Shown here piece by piece: positions 54,743-64,000 of a stretch of DNA of 64,000 bases; positions within the stretch are counted from its first letter, which is position 1, and the number at the start of each line of letters is the position of its first letter. Made by a program: the position numbers and the translations under genes. The DNA is from JAVKMO01 sp031539345 (GTDB taxonomy: Bacteria > Bacteroidota > Bacteroidia > Chitinophagales > Chitinophagaceae): positions 62,001 to 126,000 of the forward strand of contig JAVKMO010000007.1 in assembly GCA_031539345.1 (NCBI GenBank). The letters are read 5' to 3'. The notes under the pieces are model-generated. The model was not told the origin of the DNA, ran no database searches, and was given only the letters and a program-made list of their open reading frames with translations.

Positions 54743-54772
54743 ACAAGAATTTATCGCTTAAAATCAAATCAT

Positions 54773-55648
54773 ATGAAAAAGAAAATTGAAGACTCAGAGT
54801 TAATTCTCAACGCAGATGGAAGCATTTATCATTTGAATTTATTGCCACATCAACTTGCCGATGACATTATTTTAGTTGGAGATCAAAACCGTGTAACAAT
54901 GATTTCTAATCTATTTTCAGTTGTTGAACACAAGGTCAGCAATAGGGAATTTGTAAGCCATACAGGCATTTTTAACAACAAAAGAATCAGCGTCATTTCT
55001 ACTGGAATTGGGCCAGATAATTTGGACATTGTTATCAATGAATTAGACGCGTTGGTGAATATTGATTTGACAACAAAAACAATAAAAGATGAACATACAA
55101 AACTTCGACTCGTGCGTATTGGCACATCAGGAACAATTCAACCGACTATTCCTGTTGATAGTTTTGTATTGTCAGAATATGCTTTAGGCTTAGACAATTT
55201 GATGTATTATTATCAAGACTATCCAACCGTTGTCAACCAAGACGCGATGAATGATTTTCAACAAAAAGCACATTGCAAAATTCCAAATGTATTGCCTTAT
55301 ATTGTCAATGGCAATCCACAATTGATAGAAAAATTAGCGCACAATACGCACAAAGGCATGACCGCAACAGCACCTGGTTTTTATGGTCCGCAAGGCAGAA
55401 TATTGAGAAAGAATAATTCTGTTGAACAGTTTAATGAAATACTTGCTGCATATCAATATCGCAATACACCAATCACAAATTTCGAAATGGAAACCTCTGC
55501 ATTATATGGGTTATCGCTTTTGTTAGGACACGATGCTGCAACCGTCTGCGTGATTGTTGCCAACAGGGCGACAAAACAATTTTCTAAAAATTATCAAATT
55601 CCTATGCAGGCTTTAATTGAAAAAGTATTGTATGATCTCACAACCTAG
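54773..55648 (+). CDS. Nucleoside phosphorylase (uridine phosphorylase-like)
   Basis: A 291-aa member of the PNP/UDP phosphorylase family. IILVGDQNRVTMI holds the phosphate-binding Gly-Asp-x-x-Arg, STGIGPDNLDIVI and LVRIGTSGTIQP are the nucleoside/phosphate loops, and TNFEMETSALYGL is the ribose-binding Glu-Met-Glu motif. The substrate base is not decided by the sequence. It is 30 nt downstream of the DinB-like gene. Confidence 0.88.
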   Translation: MKKKIEDSELILNADGSIYHLNLLPHQLADDIILVGDQNRVTMISNLFSVVEHKVSNREFVSHTGIFNNKRISVISTGIGPDNLDIVINELDALVNIDLTTKTIKDEHTKLRLVRIGTSGTIQPTIPVDSFVLSEYALGLDNLMYYYQDYPTVVNQDAMNDFQQKAHCKIPNVLPYIVNGNPQLIEKLAHNTHKGMTATAPGFYGPQGRILRKNNSVEQFNEILAAYQYRNTPITNFEMETSALYGLSLLLGHDAATVCVIVANRATKQFSKNYQIPMQALIEKVLYDLTT

Positions 55649-55659
55649 AAATCGATTTT

Positions 55660-57102
55660 ATGAACATTTTATTTTGCACTTCAGAGTATTTCCCTTTGTT
55701 AAAAACGGGCGGATTAGCAGACGTTGCCTCTGCATTACCTCAAGCGTGGGCAAATGCAAAACAACGTGTAAGTGTTGTTTTACCGGCTTATACAAACGTT
55801 TTAGAACAAGTGAAAACAGCAAAATCAATCGGCACAATCACAACACCTTTTGCTAACCAAGAGGTTGAAATTTTATTATGTGAAGATTTTTTGCCTGTAT
55901 CTGTTGTGTTAGTCAAATGTACTGTTTTTGAAAACAGAAGCAATCCTTATGTTGATGAAAAAGGCAATGATTGGAGTGATAATTTAAACCGCTTTGCACT
56001 ATTCAGTTTTGTGTGTGCAAGTTTGACATTACCCAAAAATATATTGAACATTAAATTTGACATTGCGGTGAGCAATGATTGGCAAACAGGTTTATTGCAA
56101 GCCTACATGCACTTATTCAAAAGCCAATCGAACAAACACAAATGTATCGGCGTTCATATTATTCACAACATTGCCTTTCCTGGCATTTTTCCGGCGATTC
56201 ATTTTCTCGAATTGCATTTGCCCAAATCTTATTTTCATCTTGAAGGTCTTGAGTATTATGGACAGATTTCTCTCCAAAAAGCAGCACTGCAATTTGCACA
56301 TGCCATTTTTACAGTAAGCCCCAATTATGCGAAAGAGATTATGCACTCACACGAATTTGGCATGGGTTTTGAAGGCTTATTACAACACAAAAATAATTTG
56401 ACAGGCATATTAAATGGAGTCGATACAACGCAATGGAATCCAGAAACAGATGCCTACATTCAACAACAATATAACCATCAAAACATCGAAAAAAAACAAG
56501 TCAATAAATTTGCTTTACAAGACAAATTCAAATTAACGCAAAGTGAAAACCGCTTACTGATTGGTGTTGTCAGCAGACTAACAAGCCAAAAAGGATTTGA
56601 CATTTTTATTCATTACGTAACCAAATTTGGGTTAAACAAAAACATTGATTTTGTTATGCTTGGCACAGGCGACAAAGATATCACGGCTCTATTCAAAATT
56701 ATTGCACAGAATTATGCCAATTTTAAATTTATAGAAGCGTATAGCGAATCGCTATCACATGACATTATTGCTGGCGTAGATGCCCTTTTAATTCCTTCAA
56801 AATTTGAACCCTGTGGCTTAACACAATTGTACGCAATGGCTTATGGCACAGTGCCACTTGTTCACCCAACGGGCGGATTAAAAGATAGCGTAATTCCCTA
56901 CTCTACGGACAAAATAAAAGCAACAGGATTTTATCTCAACGCACTCGAACCAAAGGATTTTGCTGATTTATTTGAACAAACCCAACAAGTATTTGATAAG
57001 AAAAAACAATGGGAAAAAATAATGCTCAATGGTATGAACCAAGATTTTTCATGGCATAAAACACAAAAAGCGTATTTACAAGTATTCAAACAAATACAGT
57101 AA
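55660..57102 (+). CDS. glgA: Glycogen synthase
   Basis: A 480-aa GT5 glucosyltransferase that extends glycogen with ADP-glucose. The N-terminal substrate motif KTGGLADVASALP (K15) is followed by the start of the second lobe LIGVVSRLTSQKGFDIF and the catalytic loop PSKFEPCGLTQLYAMAYGTVPLVHPTGGL. It is 11 nt downstream of the phosphorylase. Its stop is only 5 nt from the convergent ABC-transporter stop, with no terminator visible. Confidence 0.95.
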   Translation: MNILFCTSEYFPLLKTGGLADVASALPQAWANAKQRVSVVLPAYTNVLEQVKTAKSIGTITTPFANQEVEILLCEDFLPVSVVLVKCTVFENRSNPYVDEKGNDWSDNLNRFALFSFVCASLTLPKNILNIKFDIAVSNDWQTGLLQAYMHLFKSQSNKHKCIGVHIIHNIAFPGIFPAIHFLELHLPKSYFHLEGLEYYGQISLQKAALQFAHAIFTVSPNYAKEIMHSHEFGMGFEGLLQHKNNLTGILNGVDTTQWNPETDAYIQQQYNHQNIEKKQVNKFALQDKFKLTQSENRLLIGVVSRLTSQKGFDIFIHYVTKFGLNKNIDFVMLGTGDKDITALFKIIAQNYANFKFIEAYSESLSHDIIAGVDALLIPSKFEPCGLTQLYAMAYGTVPLVHPTGGLKDSVIPYSTDKIKATGFYLNALEPKDFADLFEQTQQVFDKKKQWEKIMLNGMNQDFSWHKTQKAYLQVFKQIQ

Positions 57103-57107
57103 AAGTT

Positions 57108-58928
57108 TTAGAGTTCTTGCATTTTAATCAGTTCTGAATACGCCTTTCCGTGTGCCAATAATTCATCGTGTGTTCCACTTTCTAATAATTTGCCTTTTTC
57201 AATAACAAAAATTTGATCTGCATTTTTAATCGTAGAAAGGCGATGTGCAATAATGATCGATGTTCTTTTTTTTGTTGCATTTTCCAACGCATTCTGCACA
57301 TACTTTTCAGACTCTGAGTCCAAAGATGCAGTTGCTTCATCTAAAACCAATATCGGTGGTGCTTTATATAAAGCTCTTGCAATAGTAATTCGTTGCCTTT
57401 GTCCGCCACTTAATTTCATTCCTCGTTCGCCAACGTTCGTATAATATCGATGTTCTAATTGTTCTATAAATTGTTCTGCAAATGCAATTTTCGCAACGTC
57501 CTGAATTTTTTCAATATAATTTTTTGTACTACCAAAAGCAATGTTATTCGCGATATTGTCATTAAACAAAAATGGTTCTTGTGTAACAATGCCAATCAGC
57601 GCGTGTAAGTTTTGCTGTGATAGGTTTTTGATATTGATGCCATCAATCAAAATTTCACCTTCTTGAATATCATAAAATCGATATAATAAATCGACCAATG
57701 TGGTTTTACCAGAACCGCTTTTGCCTACAAAGGCAACGGTTTGTCCTTTTTGAATACGACAACTAAAATCATTCAAAACCCATTCATCTTGATATTTAAA
57801 TTTGACATTTTTAAATTCTATACTGTGCACAAAATCATTCTTTTCTATACACTTTTGCGCATCTTGAATTAAAATTGGTTTGTCAATAATGGCAAAAATT
57901 CTTTCGCCACAAACAATTGCTTTTTGAATATTACCAAAGGCTGCACTCAAGTCTTTCAAAGGGGGTAACATTTGTGAGTAAATAGCTAAATACGTAATAA
58001 ACACAGCACCAGTAAGGTGTGTGTCGCCTTGCAAAATCAAATGTCCACCATACAAAACCAATACAACCATTACACTCACGCCCAAAAATTCAGATAAAGG
58101 AGACGCAATCTCTCTTTGATTAAACATACTTCGACTAATCATCGAAAATTTGGCATTGATTTTTTTAAATTGTTCAACAACAATTTGATGTGCATGAAAC
58201 GACTTAATAATTTTTATTCCCGATAAAGATTCTTCTGCAACAGCAAGCATTTTGCCTAAAAACTCTTGACTAAAATGTCCTTTCTTTTTTAATTTTTTTA
58301 TCGTAGAAGAAATCAGCAAGCCGGTAAATGGAAAAAATAAAATGGTAAATAACGTCAGCGGAACAGACAGATAAAATAAAACAGCAACGTAAAAAGTAAT
58401 CACCAAAGGTGCACGTAAAAAATTCTGTATTGTATTGCCCAACACGCCATCTAAATCTTGAATATCATTCATCAAAACAGAAATGTTTTGTCCCTTTTTA
58501 TGTTGATAATGAAAGGCTAAATCTTGTTCCATCAATTTTGCAAACAATTCATTACGCAAATTTTTTAAGAGCTTAATTTTTATTCTACTCATCACACGTG
58601 CACTCAAATATTTAAACACATTCGACATGAGTACGCCAAAAAAAATAATACTACAAACCATCATCAGTGCAGTCATTTTGCCTTTTGTAAAAACAGTATA
58701 ATGGAAATAATAAGAAAACGTGTCTTGTAATCCTTGCACACTAAAATGAAACGTTGGCACAATTTTTGTTGGCAGCGTAATCGTATTAAACAACAAATTC
58801 AACATGGGAATAAGTAGCGTAAAATTGAGCAAGCCAAATAAAATTCCCAAAACAGTAAAGATTAAATATTCGGGTACAAAATGATGGTAAGGCTTGACAT
58901 AACGCAACAAGCGAAAAAAGATTTTCAT
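57108..58928 (-). CDS. ABC exporter, MsbA-like (lipid A flippase type)
   Basis: A 606-aa half-transporter: six membrane helices in residues about 20-330, then an ATPase with Walker A FVGKSGSGKTTLVDLLYRF (about 400), Q-loop VTQEPFLFND, signature LSGGQRQR, Walker B ILVLDEATASLDS and the H-loop AHRLSTI. Bacteroidota MsbA-like exporters flip lipid A core; drug or peptide export cannot be ruled out. It is a single gene, divergent from hypE. Confidence 0.88.
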   Translation of the reverse strand: MKIFFRLLRYVKPYHHFVPEYLIFTVLGILFGLLNFTLLIPMLNLLFNTITLPTKIVPTFHFSVQGLQDTFSYYFHYTVFTKGKMTALMMVCSIIFFGVLMSNVFKYLSARVMSRIKIKLLKNLRNELFAKLMEQDLAFHYQHKKGQNISVLMNDIQDLDGVLGNTIQNFLRAPLVITFYVAVLFYLSVPLTLFTILFFPFTGLLISSTIKKLKKKGHFSQEFLGKMLAVAEESLSGIKIIKSFHAHQIVVEQFKKINAKFSMISRSMFNQREIASPLSEFLGVSVMVVLVLYGGHLILQGDTHLTGAVFITYLAIYSQMLPPLKDLSAAFGNIQKAIVCGERIFAIIDKPILIQDAQKCIEKNDFVHSIEFKNVKFKYQDEWVLNDFSCRIQKGQTVAFVGKSGSGKTTLVDLLYRFYDIQEGEILIDGINIKNLSQQNLHALIGIVTQEPFLFNDNIANNIAFGSTKNYIEKIQDVAKIAFAEQFIEQLEHRYYTNVGERGMKLSGGQRQRITIARALYKAPPILVLDEATASLDSESEKYVQNALENATKKRTSIIIAHRLSTIKNADQIFVIEKGKLLESGTHDELLAHGKAYSELIKMQEL

Positions 58929-59129
58929 GCAATTGATTTAAAGAATACAAGGGAGACAAACTTATCGAAAATATTTGCTGTTGAAGGATTGAAAGTCTGT
59001 TTGAATAAAAATGAAAACAAAAAAAATGAAAATTTTGGCACGAAGCGTTTTGATTACATGGATTTTAATTTTACATTCGATTAAGGTTTTATTTTTTGAT
59101 TTTTTTTCTCTCTTTAAACTATTCAACTT

Positions 59130-60173
59130 ATGGTTAATAATATGGAATGCCCTATGCCTAAATTTGATTTTGATGTCATTACTTTGGGGCATGGAAGTGG
59201 AGGCGTTTTAACGAACCGATTACTAGAAAGTGGTGTATTTCAAGTATTAAAAAACGACCTTTTAGATCAACGACACGATGGAGCAATTTTTTCTTTAGAA
59301 GGAAAATTAGCTATGAGTACGGACACTTTCGTTGTCAATCCAATTTTTTTTGCAGGAGGTGATATTGGCGATTTGGCGGTCAATGGAACAGTAAATGATT
59401 TGGCAATGTGCGGAGCAATACCAAAATATTTAAGTCTGAGTTTTGTCTTGGAAGAAGGTTTGTTAATGACTGAATTTTGGGCAATTATAAACAGCATTCA
59501 AAAAGCCTGCAATGCCGCTGGCGTACAAGTGATTACAGGAGACACAAAAGTGGTTGAAAAAGGAAAAGGTGATAAAATATTTATCAATACAACTGGCATA
59601 GGCGTTATTCATCAAAAGGCAAATATTGCTTTACAACAAGTTGAAGTTGGTGATGAAATTATTATCAGTGGACCTTTAGCAAGACATGGCATTGCCATTA
59701 TGAGCCAACGTCAAGGATTAGAATTTGAAACGAAAATTACAAGTGATACAAGACCTTTAAACGGTATTGTAAAAGACTTATTAGATGAATTTGGAACAGA
59801 CATTCATTTATTAAAAGACCCTACGCGTGGTGGTATTGCGTCTGTATTAAATGAAATTGCACGAGACAGAAATATTGGCGTTGATTTAGTTCAAAAAAAT
59901 ATTCCCTTAGAAGAAGAAGTTGCAGGTGCTTGTGAAATGCTTGGTTTTGACCCTTTATACGTTGCTAACGAAGGGCTTTTTATTGCTATTGTAAAAGGCA
60001 ATCAAGCCAGTGCTGTTTTAAAAAAACTGAACGCATGGGAGCATGGTAGTATGGCATGCAGTATTGGAAAAATTGTTGAAGCACATCCCAAACAAGTCAT
60101 TTTAGCAAGTAGTATTGGGGGAAAACGTGTTGTCAATATGTTGGCAGGAGAGCAATTACCAAGAATTTGTTAA
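59130..60173 (+). CDS. hypE: Hydrogenase maturation carbamoyl dehydratase HypE
   Basis: A 347-aa AIR-synthase-related enzyme that dehydrates a carbamoylated C-terminal cysteine to thiocyanate, the source of the CN ligands in NiFe hydrogenases. LGHGSGG is the nucleotide-binding Gly loop, DTFVVNPIFFAGGDIGDLAVNGTVNDLAM the ATP site, and the protein ends in LPRIC with the conserved C-terminal Cys347. Met9 (59154) is an alternative start. It is 9 nt upstream of an NHL protein; hypABCDF are not in the window. Confidence 0.95.
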   Translation: MVNNMECPMPKFDFDVITLGHGSGGVLTNRLLESGVFQVLKNDLLDQRHDGAIFSLEGKLAMSTDTFVVNPIFFAGGDIGDLAVNGTVNDLAMCGAIPKYLSLSFVLEEGLLMTEFWAIINSIQKACNAAGVQVITGDTKVVEKGKGDKIFINTTGIGVIHQKANIALQQVEVGDEIIISGPLARHGIAIMSQRQGLEFETKITSDTRPLNGIVKDLLDEFGTDIHLLKDPTRGGIASVLNEIARDRNIGVDLVQKNIPLEEEVAGACEMLGFDPLYVANEGLFIAIVKGNQASAVLKKLNAWEHGSMACSIGKIVEAHPKQVILASSIGGKRVVNMLAGEQLPRIC

Positions 60174-60182
60174 GCCGATTTT

Positions 60183-61295
60183 ATGGACGTTATCAATATC
60201 AAAGATAAAAACGCAGGTCTTGAGGTCAAACACCAACCTCGACTATTTTTTTATGGGAGTAAAACAAGCCCGTTTTTAGCCCCTCGTGCCGTTTTTGTCT
60301 GTGGAGAAAAATTACTTGTTTCTGATACTGCACAAAATCGAATTTTTATTTTCAACGGATTGCCAAAAGAAAACTTTGCAGAACCAGCGATTGTTATCGG
60401 ACAAGTCAATGTAACCAACACACAACGTAATGCTGGCATAGAAATAAATGCACAAACTTTATTGTATCCATCTGGTTTATGGACAGACGGCAAAATACTT
60501 GTTGTTGCAGATGCTTGGAATCATCGTGTATTGATATGGACAACATTTCCAACACAAAACAATCAAGCGGCAGACATTGTTATCGGACAAAATAACATGA
60601 CAAGCAATCAACCCAATCAACAAAGCGTGGGCAGTGCCGCAAGTGCAAATTCCTTGTATTGGCCTTATGGCGTTTGTTCTGATGGCAAACAATTATGGAT
60701 TGCCGACACAGGAAATAGGCGCGTGTTATATTTCAAAACAATGCCTACCACAAACGGACAAGCTGCCGACAAAGTCATCGGGCAAGACAACTTTAACGAA
60801 AAAGACTATCACCACGAAAATGCCGTTTGGCCCTATTCTGTCAAAGTCTCTGCGAACGGGCAACTGGCAATTACAGATACACAATATTTTAGAACCTTAA
60901 TATGGCATGATACAGAAGATGCTTTTACACAAAAAGCACACCTCATCATTGGGCAAAAAGAATTTGCAGATAACGGACAAAATCAATATCGCCTAAGACC
61001 AACAAATCAAACGATGAGTTGGTGCTACGATTCGTGTTTTCACAAAAACGGGATTTTTATTGCAGACACAGGCAATAGCCGCGTTTTACAATTCAATACA
61101 CTCCCACAGCACAATAACGCTGAAGCCAATGATTTATATGGAAACATTCATTTTGAAGCCATTGGCGAACATTTAGAAACAGGCATTTTTAATCACCCAC
61201 GTTTGTACTGGCCCTTTTCTATTCATTGTCAAAACAATCAATTATTTGTTGCAGATACCGGAAATCACAGAATTGCACTCTACGAACTTGCTTAA
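60183..61295 (+). CDS. NHL-repeat beta-propeller protein associated with hypE
   Basis: A 370-aa protein with five or more NHL repeats, each with the LFVADTGNHRI-type strand: LLVSDTAQNRIFIF, LVVADAWNHRVLIW, LWIADTGNRRVLYF, LAITDTQYFRTLIW, IFIADTGNSRVLQF, LFVADTGNHRIALY. VIGQ recurs as a spacer motif. There is no signal peptide, so it is likely cytoplasmic. It is placed 9 nt after hypE and probably co-transcribed. NHL proteins are found with some NiFe-hydrogenase loci, but the role is not known. Confidence 0.82.
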   Translation: MDVINIKDKNAGLEVKHQPRLFFYGSKTSPFLAPRAVFVCGEKLLVSDTAQNRIFIFNGLPKENFAEPAIVIGQVNVTNTQRNAGIEINAQTLLYPSGLWTDGKILVVADAWNHRVLIWTTFPTQNNQAADIVIGQNNMTSNQPNQQSVGSAASANSLYWPYGVCSDGKQLWIADTGNRRVLYFKTMPTTNGQAADKVIGQDNFNEKDYHHENAVWPYSVKVSANGQLAITDTQYFRTLIWHDTEDAFTQKAHLIIGQKEFADNGQNQYRLRPTNQTMSWCYDSCFHKNGIFIADTGNSRVLQFNTLPQHNNAEANDLYGNIHFEAIGEHLETGIFNHPRLYWPFSIHCQNNQLFVADTGNHRIALYELA

Positions 61296-61300
61296 ATAAC

Positions 61301-61336
61301 AATGGATTTGGAAATTGATTTTTATTCCAATCCATT
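61301..61336 (+). terminator. Possible stem-loop terminator after the NHL gene
   Basis: AATGGATTTGGAA pairs with TTCCAATCCATT, with one bulged base and an 11-nt AT-rich loop. No T-run follows, so a terminator is uncertain. Confidence 0.35.
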
Positions 61337-61382
61337 TGCGTAAGGCAATCCACACTGTTTGTTTAAAACAACCATTCTTTAC

Positions 61383-62630
61383 ATGAGTCATTCACTCTCT
61401 ACTCACTACCCTATTTGGCACCCCTTTTCGACAATTCATGAAAATGAACTGCCGATTAAAATTATACGAGGAAAAAAAACTTGCATTTACGATGACAACA
61501 ACAATGTTTATATCGATGCAATTAGCAGTTGGTGGGTAACGATTCATGGGCATGGACAACCCCAAATTGCAAAAGCCATCTATCAACAAGCCAAACAATT
61601 AGAACAAGTCATCTTTGCCAATTTTGTTCACGAGCCTGCATTGGCATTATCTCAAACAATATTGTCTTTATTTCAGAATCACTTTTCAAAAGTTTTTTTT
61701 TCTGACAATGGTTCAACTGCTGTAGAAGTAGGAATGAAAATGGCATTGCAATTTTGGACTAACTGCAATCAACAAAGAAGAAAAGTGCTCACCCTTCAAC
61801 ATGCCTATCATGGTGACACTTTTGGAACAATGAGTGTTGGAGCAAGAAGCCTATTTTCAAAACCATTCGATGATTTTTTATTTGATGTTGAAAGCATTGA
61901 CTTGGCAGATGAAAATGTCATACAAAATTTAGAAACAAAAAATCTAAATGAGTATGCATTTTTTATTTACGAACCTTTGGTACAAGGTGCAGGCGGAATG
62001 AAAATGTATGATGAAAAAAAGTTAGATAACGTATTGAAATTATTACGACAACATCAGGTCATTTTAATTGCCGACGAAGTGATGACAGGCTGGGGACGAA
62101 CAGGCAGATTATTTGCAAGCGATTATCTCGAAACTCGTGCTGATATTATCTGTTTGTCAAAAGGGCTTACAGGAGGATTTTTACCTTTAGGATTAACGCT
62201 TTGTACGCACAACATTTATGACTCTTTTAAAAGCACAGGAAAAACGTTTTATCACGGACATTCATTTACTGCAAACCCAATTTCATGTGCTTGTGCAAAC
62301 GCCTCAATTGAACTATTACTCAACGCAAAAACACAAAAATCCATCAACTCAATCAGCCAACAACACAAAGCATTTGTACAGCAATTAAAAAAAATACCCA
62401 ATATTTTTAATGCCCGAAGCAAGGGAACAATTGTAGCCTTTGAATGGAAGACAGAAAACGCCGCATACAATTTATTCGATGCAAAAAAAATCACAGATTA
62501 TTTTTTAAAATGCGGTATTTTTTTACGCCCACTTGGAAACACAATCTATGTAATGCCGCCTTATTGTATTTCTAAAAAAGAACTTCGTCATGTGTACACA
62601 CACCTTATCACCTTTATCAAGTCTTTTTAA
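61383..62630 (+). CDS. bioA: Adenosylmethionine-8-amino-7-oxononanoate aminotransferase
   Basis: A 415-aa class III aminotransferase for biotin synthesis, converting KAPA to DAPA. HPFSTIHENE with the substrate-binding motif, AISSWWVTIHGHG, FFSDNGSTAVEVGMKM, HAYHGDTFGTMSVG, IADEVMTGWGRTG and the PLP-binding Lys in CLSKGLTGGFLPLG are in order. WW in SSWWV is typical of BioA rather than other class III enzymes. Met at 61383 gives the usual start; the frame opens 24 nt earlier. Other bio genes are elsewhere. Confidence 0.95.
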   Translation: MSHSLSTHYPIWHPFSTIHENELPIKIIRGKKTCIYDDNNNVYIDAISSWWVTIHGHGQPQIAKAIYQQAKQLEQVIFANFVHEPALALSQTILSLFQNHFSKVFFSDNGSTAVEVGMKMALQFWTNCNQQRRKVLTLQHAYHGDTFGTMSVGARSLFSKPFDDFLFDVESIDLADENVIQNLETKNLNEYAFFIYEPLVQGAGGMKMYDEKKLDNVLKLLRQHQVILIADEVMTGWGRTGRLFASDYLETRADIICLSKGLTGGFLPLGLTLCTHNIYDSFKSTGKTFYHGHSFTANPISCACANASIELLLNAKTQKSINSISQQHKAFVQQLKKIPNIFNARSKGTIVAFEWKTENAAYNLFDAKKITDYFLKCGIFLRPLGNTIYVMPPYCISKKELRHVYTHLITFIKSF

Positions 62631-62772
62631 TAAAGTGTTAAATGATACACTCCTGCCTGTTTTTACAAATATTAAAACCTTAATTTGTACAATTGGTGAA
62701 GCCTTAAACTCATTCAATCATCGACTTTAACATTCTTTTTGAACCTCATTTTTTCAGTTTTCATTTTACTCC

Positions 62773-63966
62773 ATGAACAAGAAAATTATTCTCTTTACAA
62801 TTTTACTTGCAAGTTTTTCTCAAGCTCACTTGCAAACAATAAATGAAAATTTGGTTGCAAGTTTTCCCAAAACCAAAAATTATTATACCACACGACCAGG
62901 CAATTTATTTTTACTCATTCCCCCAGATTCCCGTACAGCAGGAATGGGAAATGCTGGTATAGCGAGTATGCCAGACGTTACCGCTATTTTTTACAATCCA
63001 GCAAAATTGACATTTGTCAATGAAGACATTGGACTCCATGCTTCTTACACGCCTTGGTTTACAGCAGTTGGGGCACAAGGAATGTTTATTTTTAGTGGAG
63101 GCGGTTATTACAAAAACAAATACAATGCATTCTCTTTAAGTACTCGTTTTTTTCAATACTCTCAAGCAACAGATGTTGTACTCAGTTCAAATGCAGTATA
63201 TGAAAGGTTATCTATTAAACCTTATGAATTTGAAATTGATTTAAGTTATGCACGAAGATTAGCGAAAGGATTGTCGTTAGGAATTACAGGAAAAACATTT
63301 TCTTCTAACATTCAAAACGTAAGTACACAAGGCTATAAAGCAGCAACTGGTTTTTTAAGCGATATCAGTTTGTTTTATGAACAGAATGTAAACTATAGAG
63401 AATATAATCGCTTAGGGTTGTATAGCGGAAAAGATTATTACAATTTTGGTTATGACAAATTGTACGCTGGTGTAACACTTTCAAATGCAGGTGCAAGACT
63501 ATTTTATTCAGACACGAGTAATCTAAACGGCGAACTGTCGCCTACAAGTTTAAATTTTGGCGTTGGCTATATGAAAATTATTAACGAGTTAAATAAATTT
63601 GTTCTTACTGCCGAAGTCAATAAACTATTAGTGCCGTCTGTTATCGATTCTGCGACAAAAGCCGACTTATATAAACAAAATGTTCTTGCTGCATGGGGAC
63701 AATCATTTGGTCCAGAAAGTATTATTAATACAATCACTTTCAATATTGGTGGCGAATATTGGTACAATAATTTATTTGCATTGAGAGCAGGTTACAGCAG
63801 ACGTTTTGAAACAAAAGCGATAACAGGATTAACAGCAGGCATGAGCTTACGCTTTTATATTGGCTCTATAGACTTGGCTTATTTTGTTCCTCTTAACGAA
63901 CAAACGAGCAATTTCCATCCGTTATCAAATACATTGAGATTTGGAATGTCGTTTTATTTCAAATAA
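62773..63966 (+). CDS. porV: Type IX secretion outer-membrane protein PorV (LptO)
   Basis: A 397-aa FadL-like beta-barrel with a signal peptide (LLASFSQAHLQ, cleavage near 21). The family opening is FLLIPPDSRTAGMGNAGIASMPDVTAIFYNPAKLTF, then alternating strands and a terminal Phe-Lys end (LRFGMSFYFK). PorV shuttles type IX cargo from the SprA/Sov translocon to the PorU sortase, and its presence implies a functional type IX system. PorU often lies next to it but is not within the window; the window ends 34 nt downstream. Confidence 0.93.
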   Translation: MNKKIILFTILLASFSQAHLQTINENLVASFPKTKNYYTTRPGNLFLLIPPDSRTAGMGNAGIASMPDVTAIFYNPAKLTFVNEDIGLHASYTPWFTAVGAQGMFIFSGGGYYKNKYNAFSLSTRFFQYSQATDVVLSSNAVYERLSIKPYEFEIDLSYARRLAKGLSLGITGKTFSSNIQNVSTQGYKAATGFLSDISLFYEQNVNYREYNRLGLYSGKDYYNFGYDKLYAGVTLSNAGARLFYSDTSNLNGELSPTSLNFGVGYMKIINELNKFVLTAEVNKLLVPSVIDSATKADLYKQNVLAAWGQSFGPESIINTITFNIGGEYWYNNLFALRAGYSRRFETKAITGLTAGMSLRFYIGSIDLAYFVPLNEQTSNFHPLSNTLRFGMSFYFK

Positions 63967-64000
63967 CGTTAAATCCTCATTGCATACATCGTTCTGCTAT

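Noticed and set aside
55617..55856. 79-aa plus-strand frame at the start of glgA
   Set aside because: It overlaps glgA in another frame; the Cys/Arg-rich content is a shadow.
1..64000. CRISPR arrays, insertion sequences or integrases
   Set aside because: No regularly spaced repeats and no transposase or integrase motifs were seen in any frame read.

Overview
The window reads as chromosomal DNA of an AT-rich member of the Bacteroidota. The evidence is a type IX secretion outer-membrane protein (PorV), a GldE-like CBS protein next to ssb, the long Bacteroidota form of signal peptidase I (506 aa), a bacterial GH3-type adenylating enzyme, a GH97 alpha-glucosidase, the short form of arginine decarboxylase, and starts that mostly lack Shine-Dalgarno sequences. 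I see no insertion sequence, rRNA operon or CRISPR array. Coding density is high, and no stretch of 300 nt is without a gene.

Layout. 1-8571 (minus strand): an OmpH/Skp-like chaperone with a second signal-peptide gene cut by the window edge, a fused restriction-modification protein, a GH3 adenylating enzyme, a DivIC/FtsB protein and a large TolB-propeller/beta-barrel protein. 8663-22917 (minus): ileS, gatB, an AlkD-like protein, tRNA-Leu(GAG), an M42 peptidase, an OmpR regulator, an EVE protein, dcd, lepB, bcp, gldE, ssb, pdhB and one exported protein of unknown function. 23044-26823 (minus): an SNF2 ATPase with two SWIM zinc motifs; wbqC-like is divergent. 27486-32858 (minus): four genes linked by 4-nt overlaps (prmA, an RsmB-like methyltransferase, an unknown membrane protein, a penicillin-acylase homologue that lacks its nucleophile). 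33062-38167 (plus): GH97, a DUF5703-like hydrolase and a PfpI-like protein. 38230-45190 (minus): an acidic protein, a PAP2 phosphatase, an FtsX-type permease, speA, dnaG and lpxK. 45379-47723 (plus): acs and a Thr-Tyr-Gly-Thr tRNA array. Next come a Crp/Fnr regulator and a divergent frameshifted exported protein with an FNR-like box between them.

The most distinctive part is 49801-61295. A minus-strand series runs from a NiFe-hydrogenase maturation protease through an unknown small protein into a bufferin/HvfABC-like copper-peptide cluster: a Cys-rich precursor with three EGKCG motifs, an MNIO (DUF692) enzyme and a DUF2063 partner. A small membrane protein and class I aldolase follow. On the plus strand are a bacillithiol-transferase-like protein, a nucleoside phosphorylase and glgA; then, after a minus-strand ABC exporter, come hypE and an NHL-repeat protein. 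The window closes with bioA and porV.

Taken together the genes suggest a heterotrophic bacterium that stores glycogen, degrades alpha-glucans and activates acetate. It probably has a NiFe hydrogenase encoded elsewhere, makes a modified copper-binding peptide and secretes through the type IX system. Function calls come from reading motifs by eye, and no database search was run.
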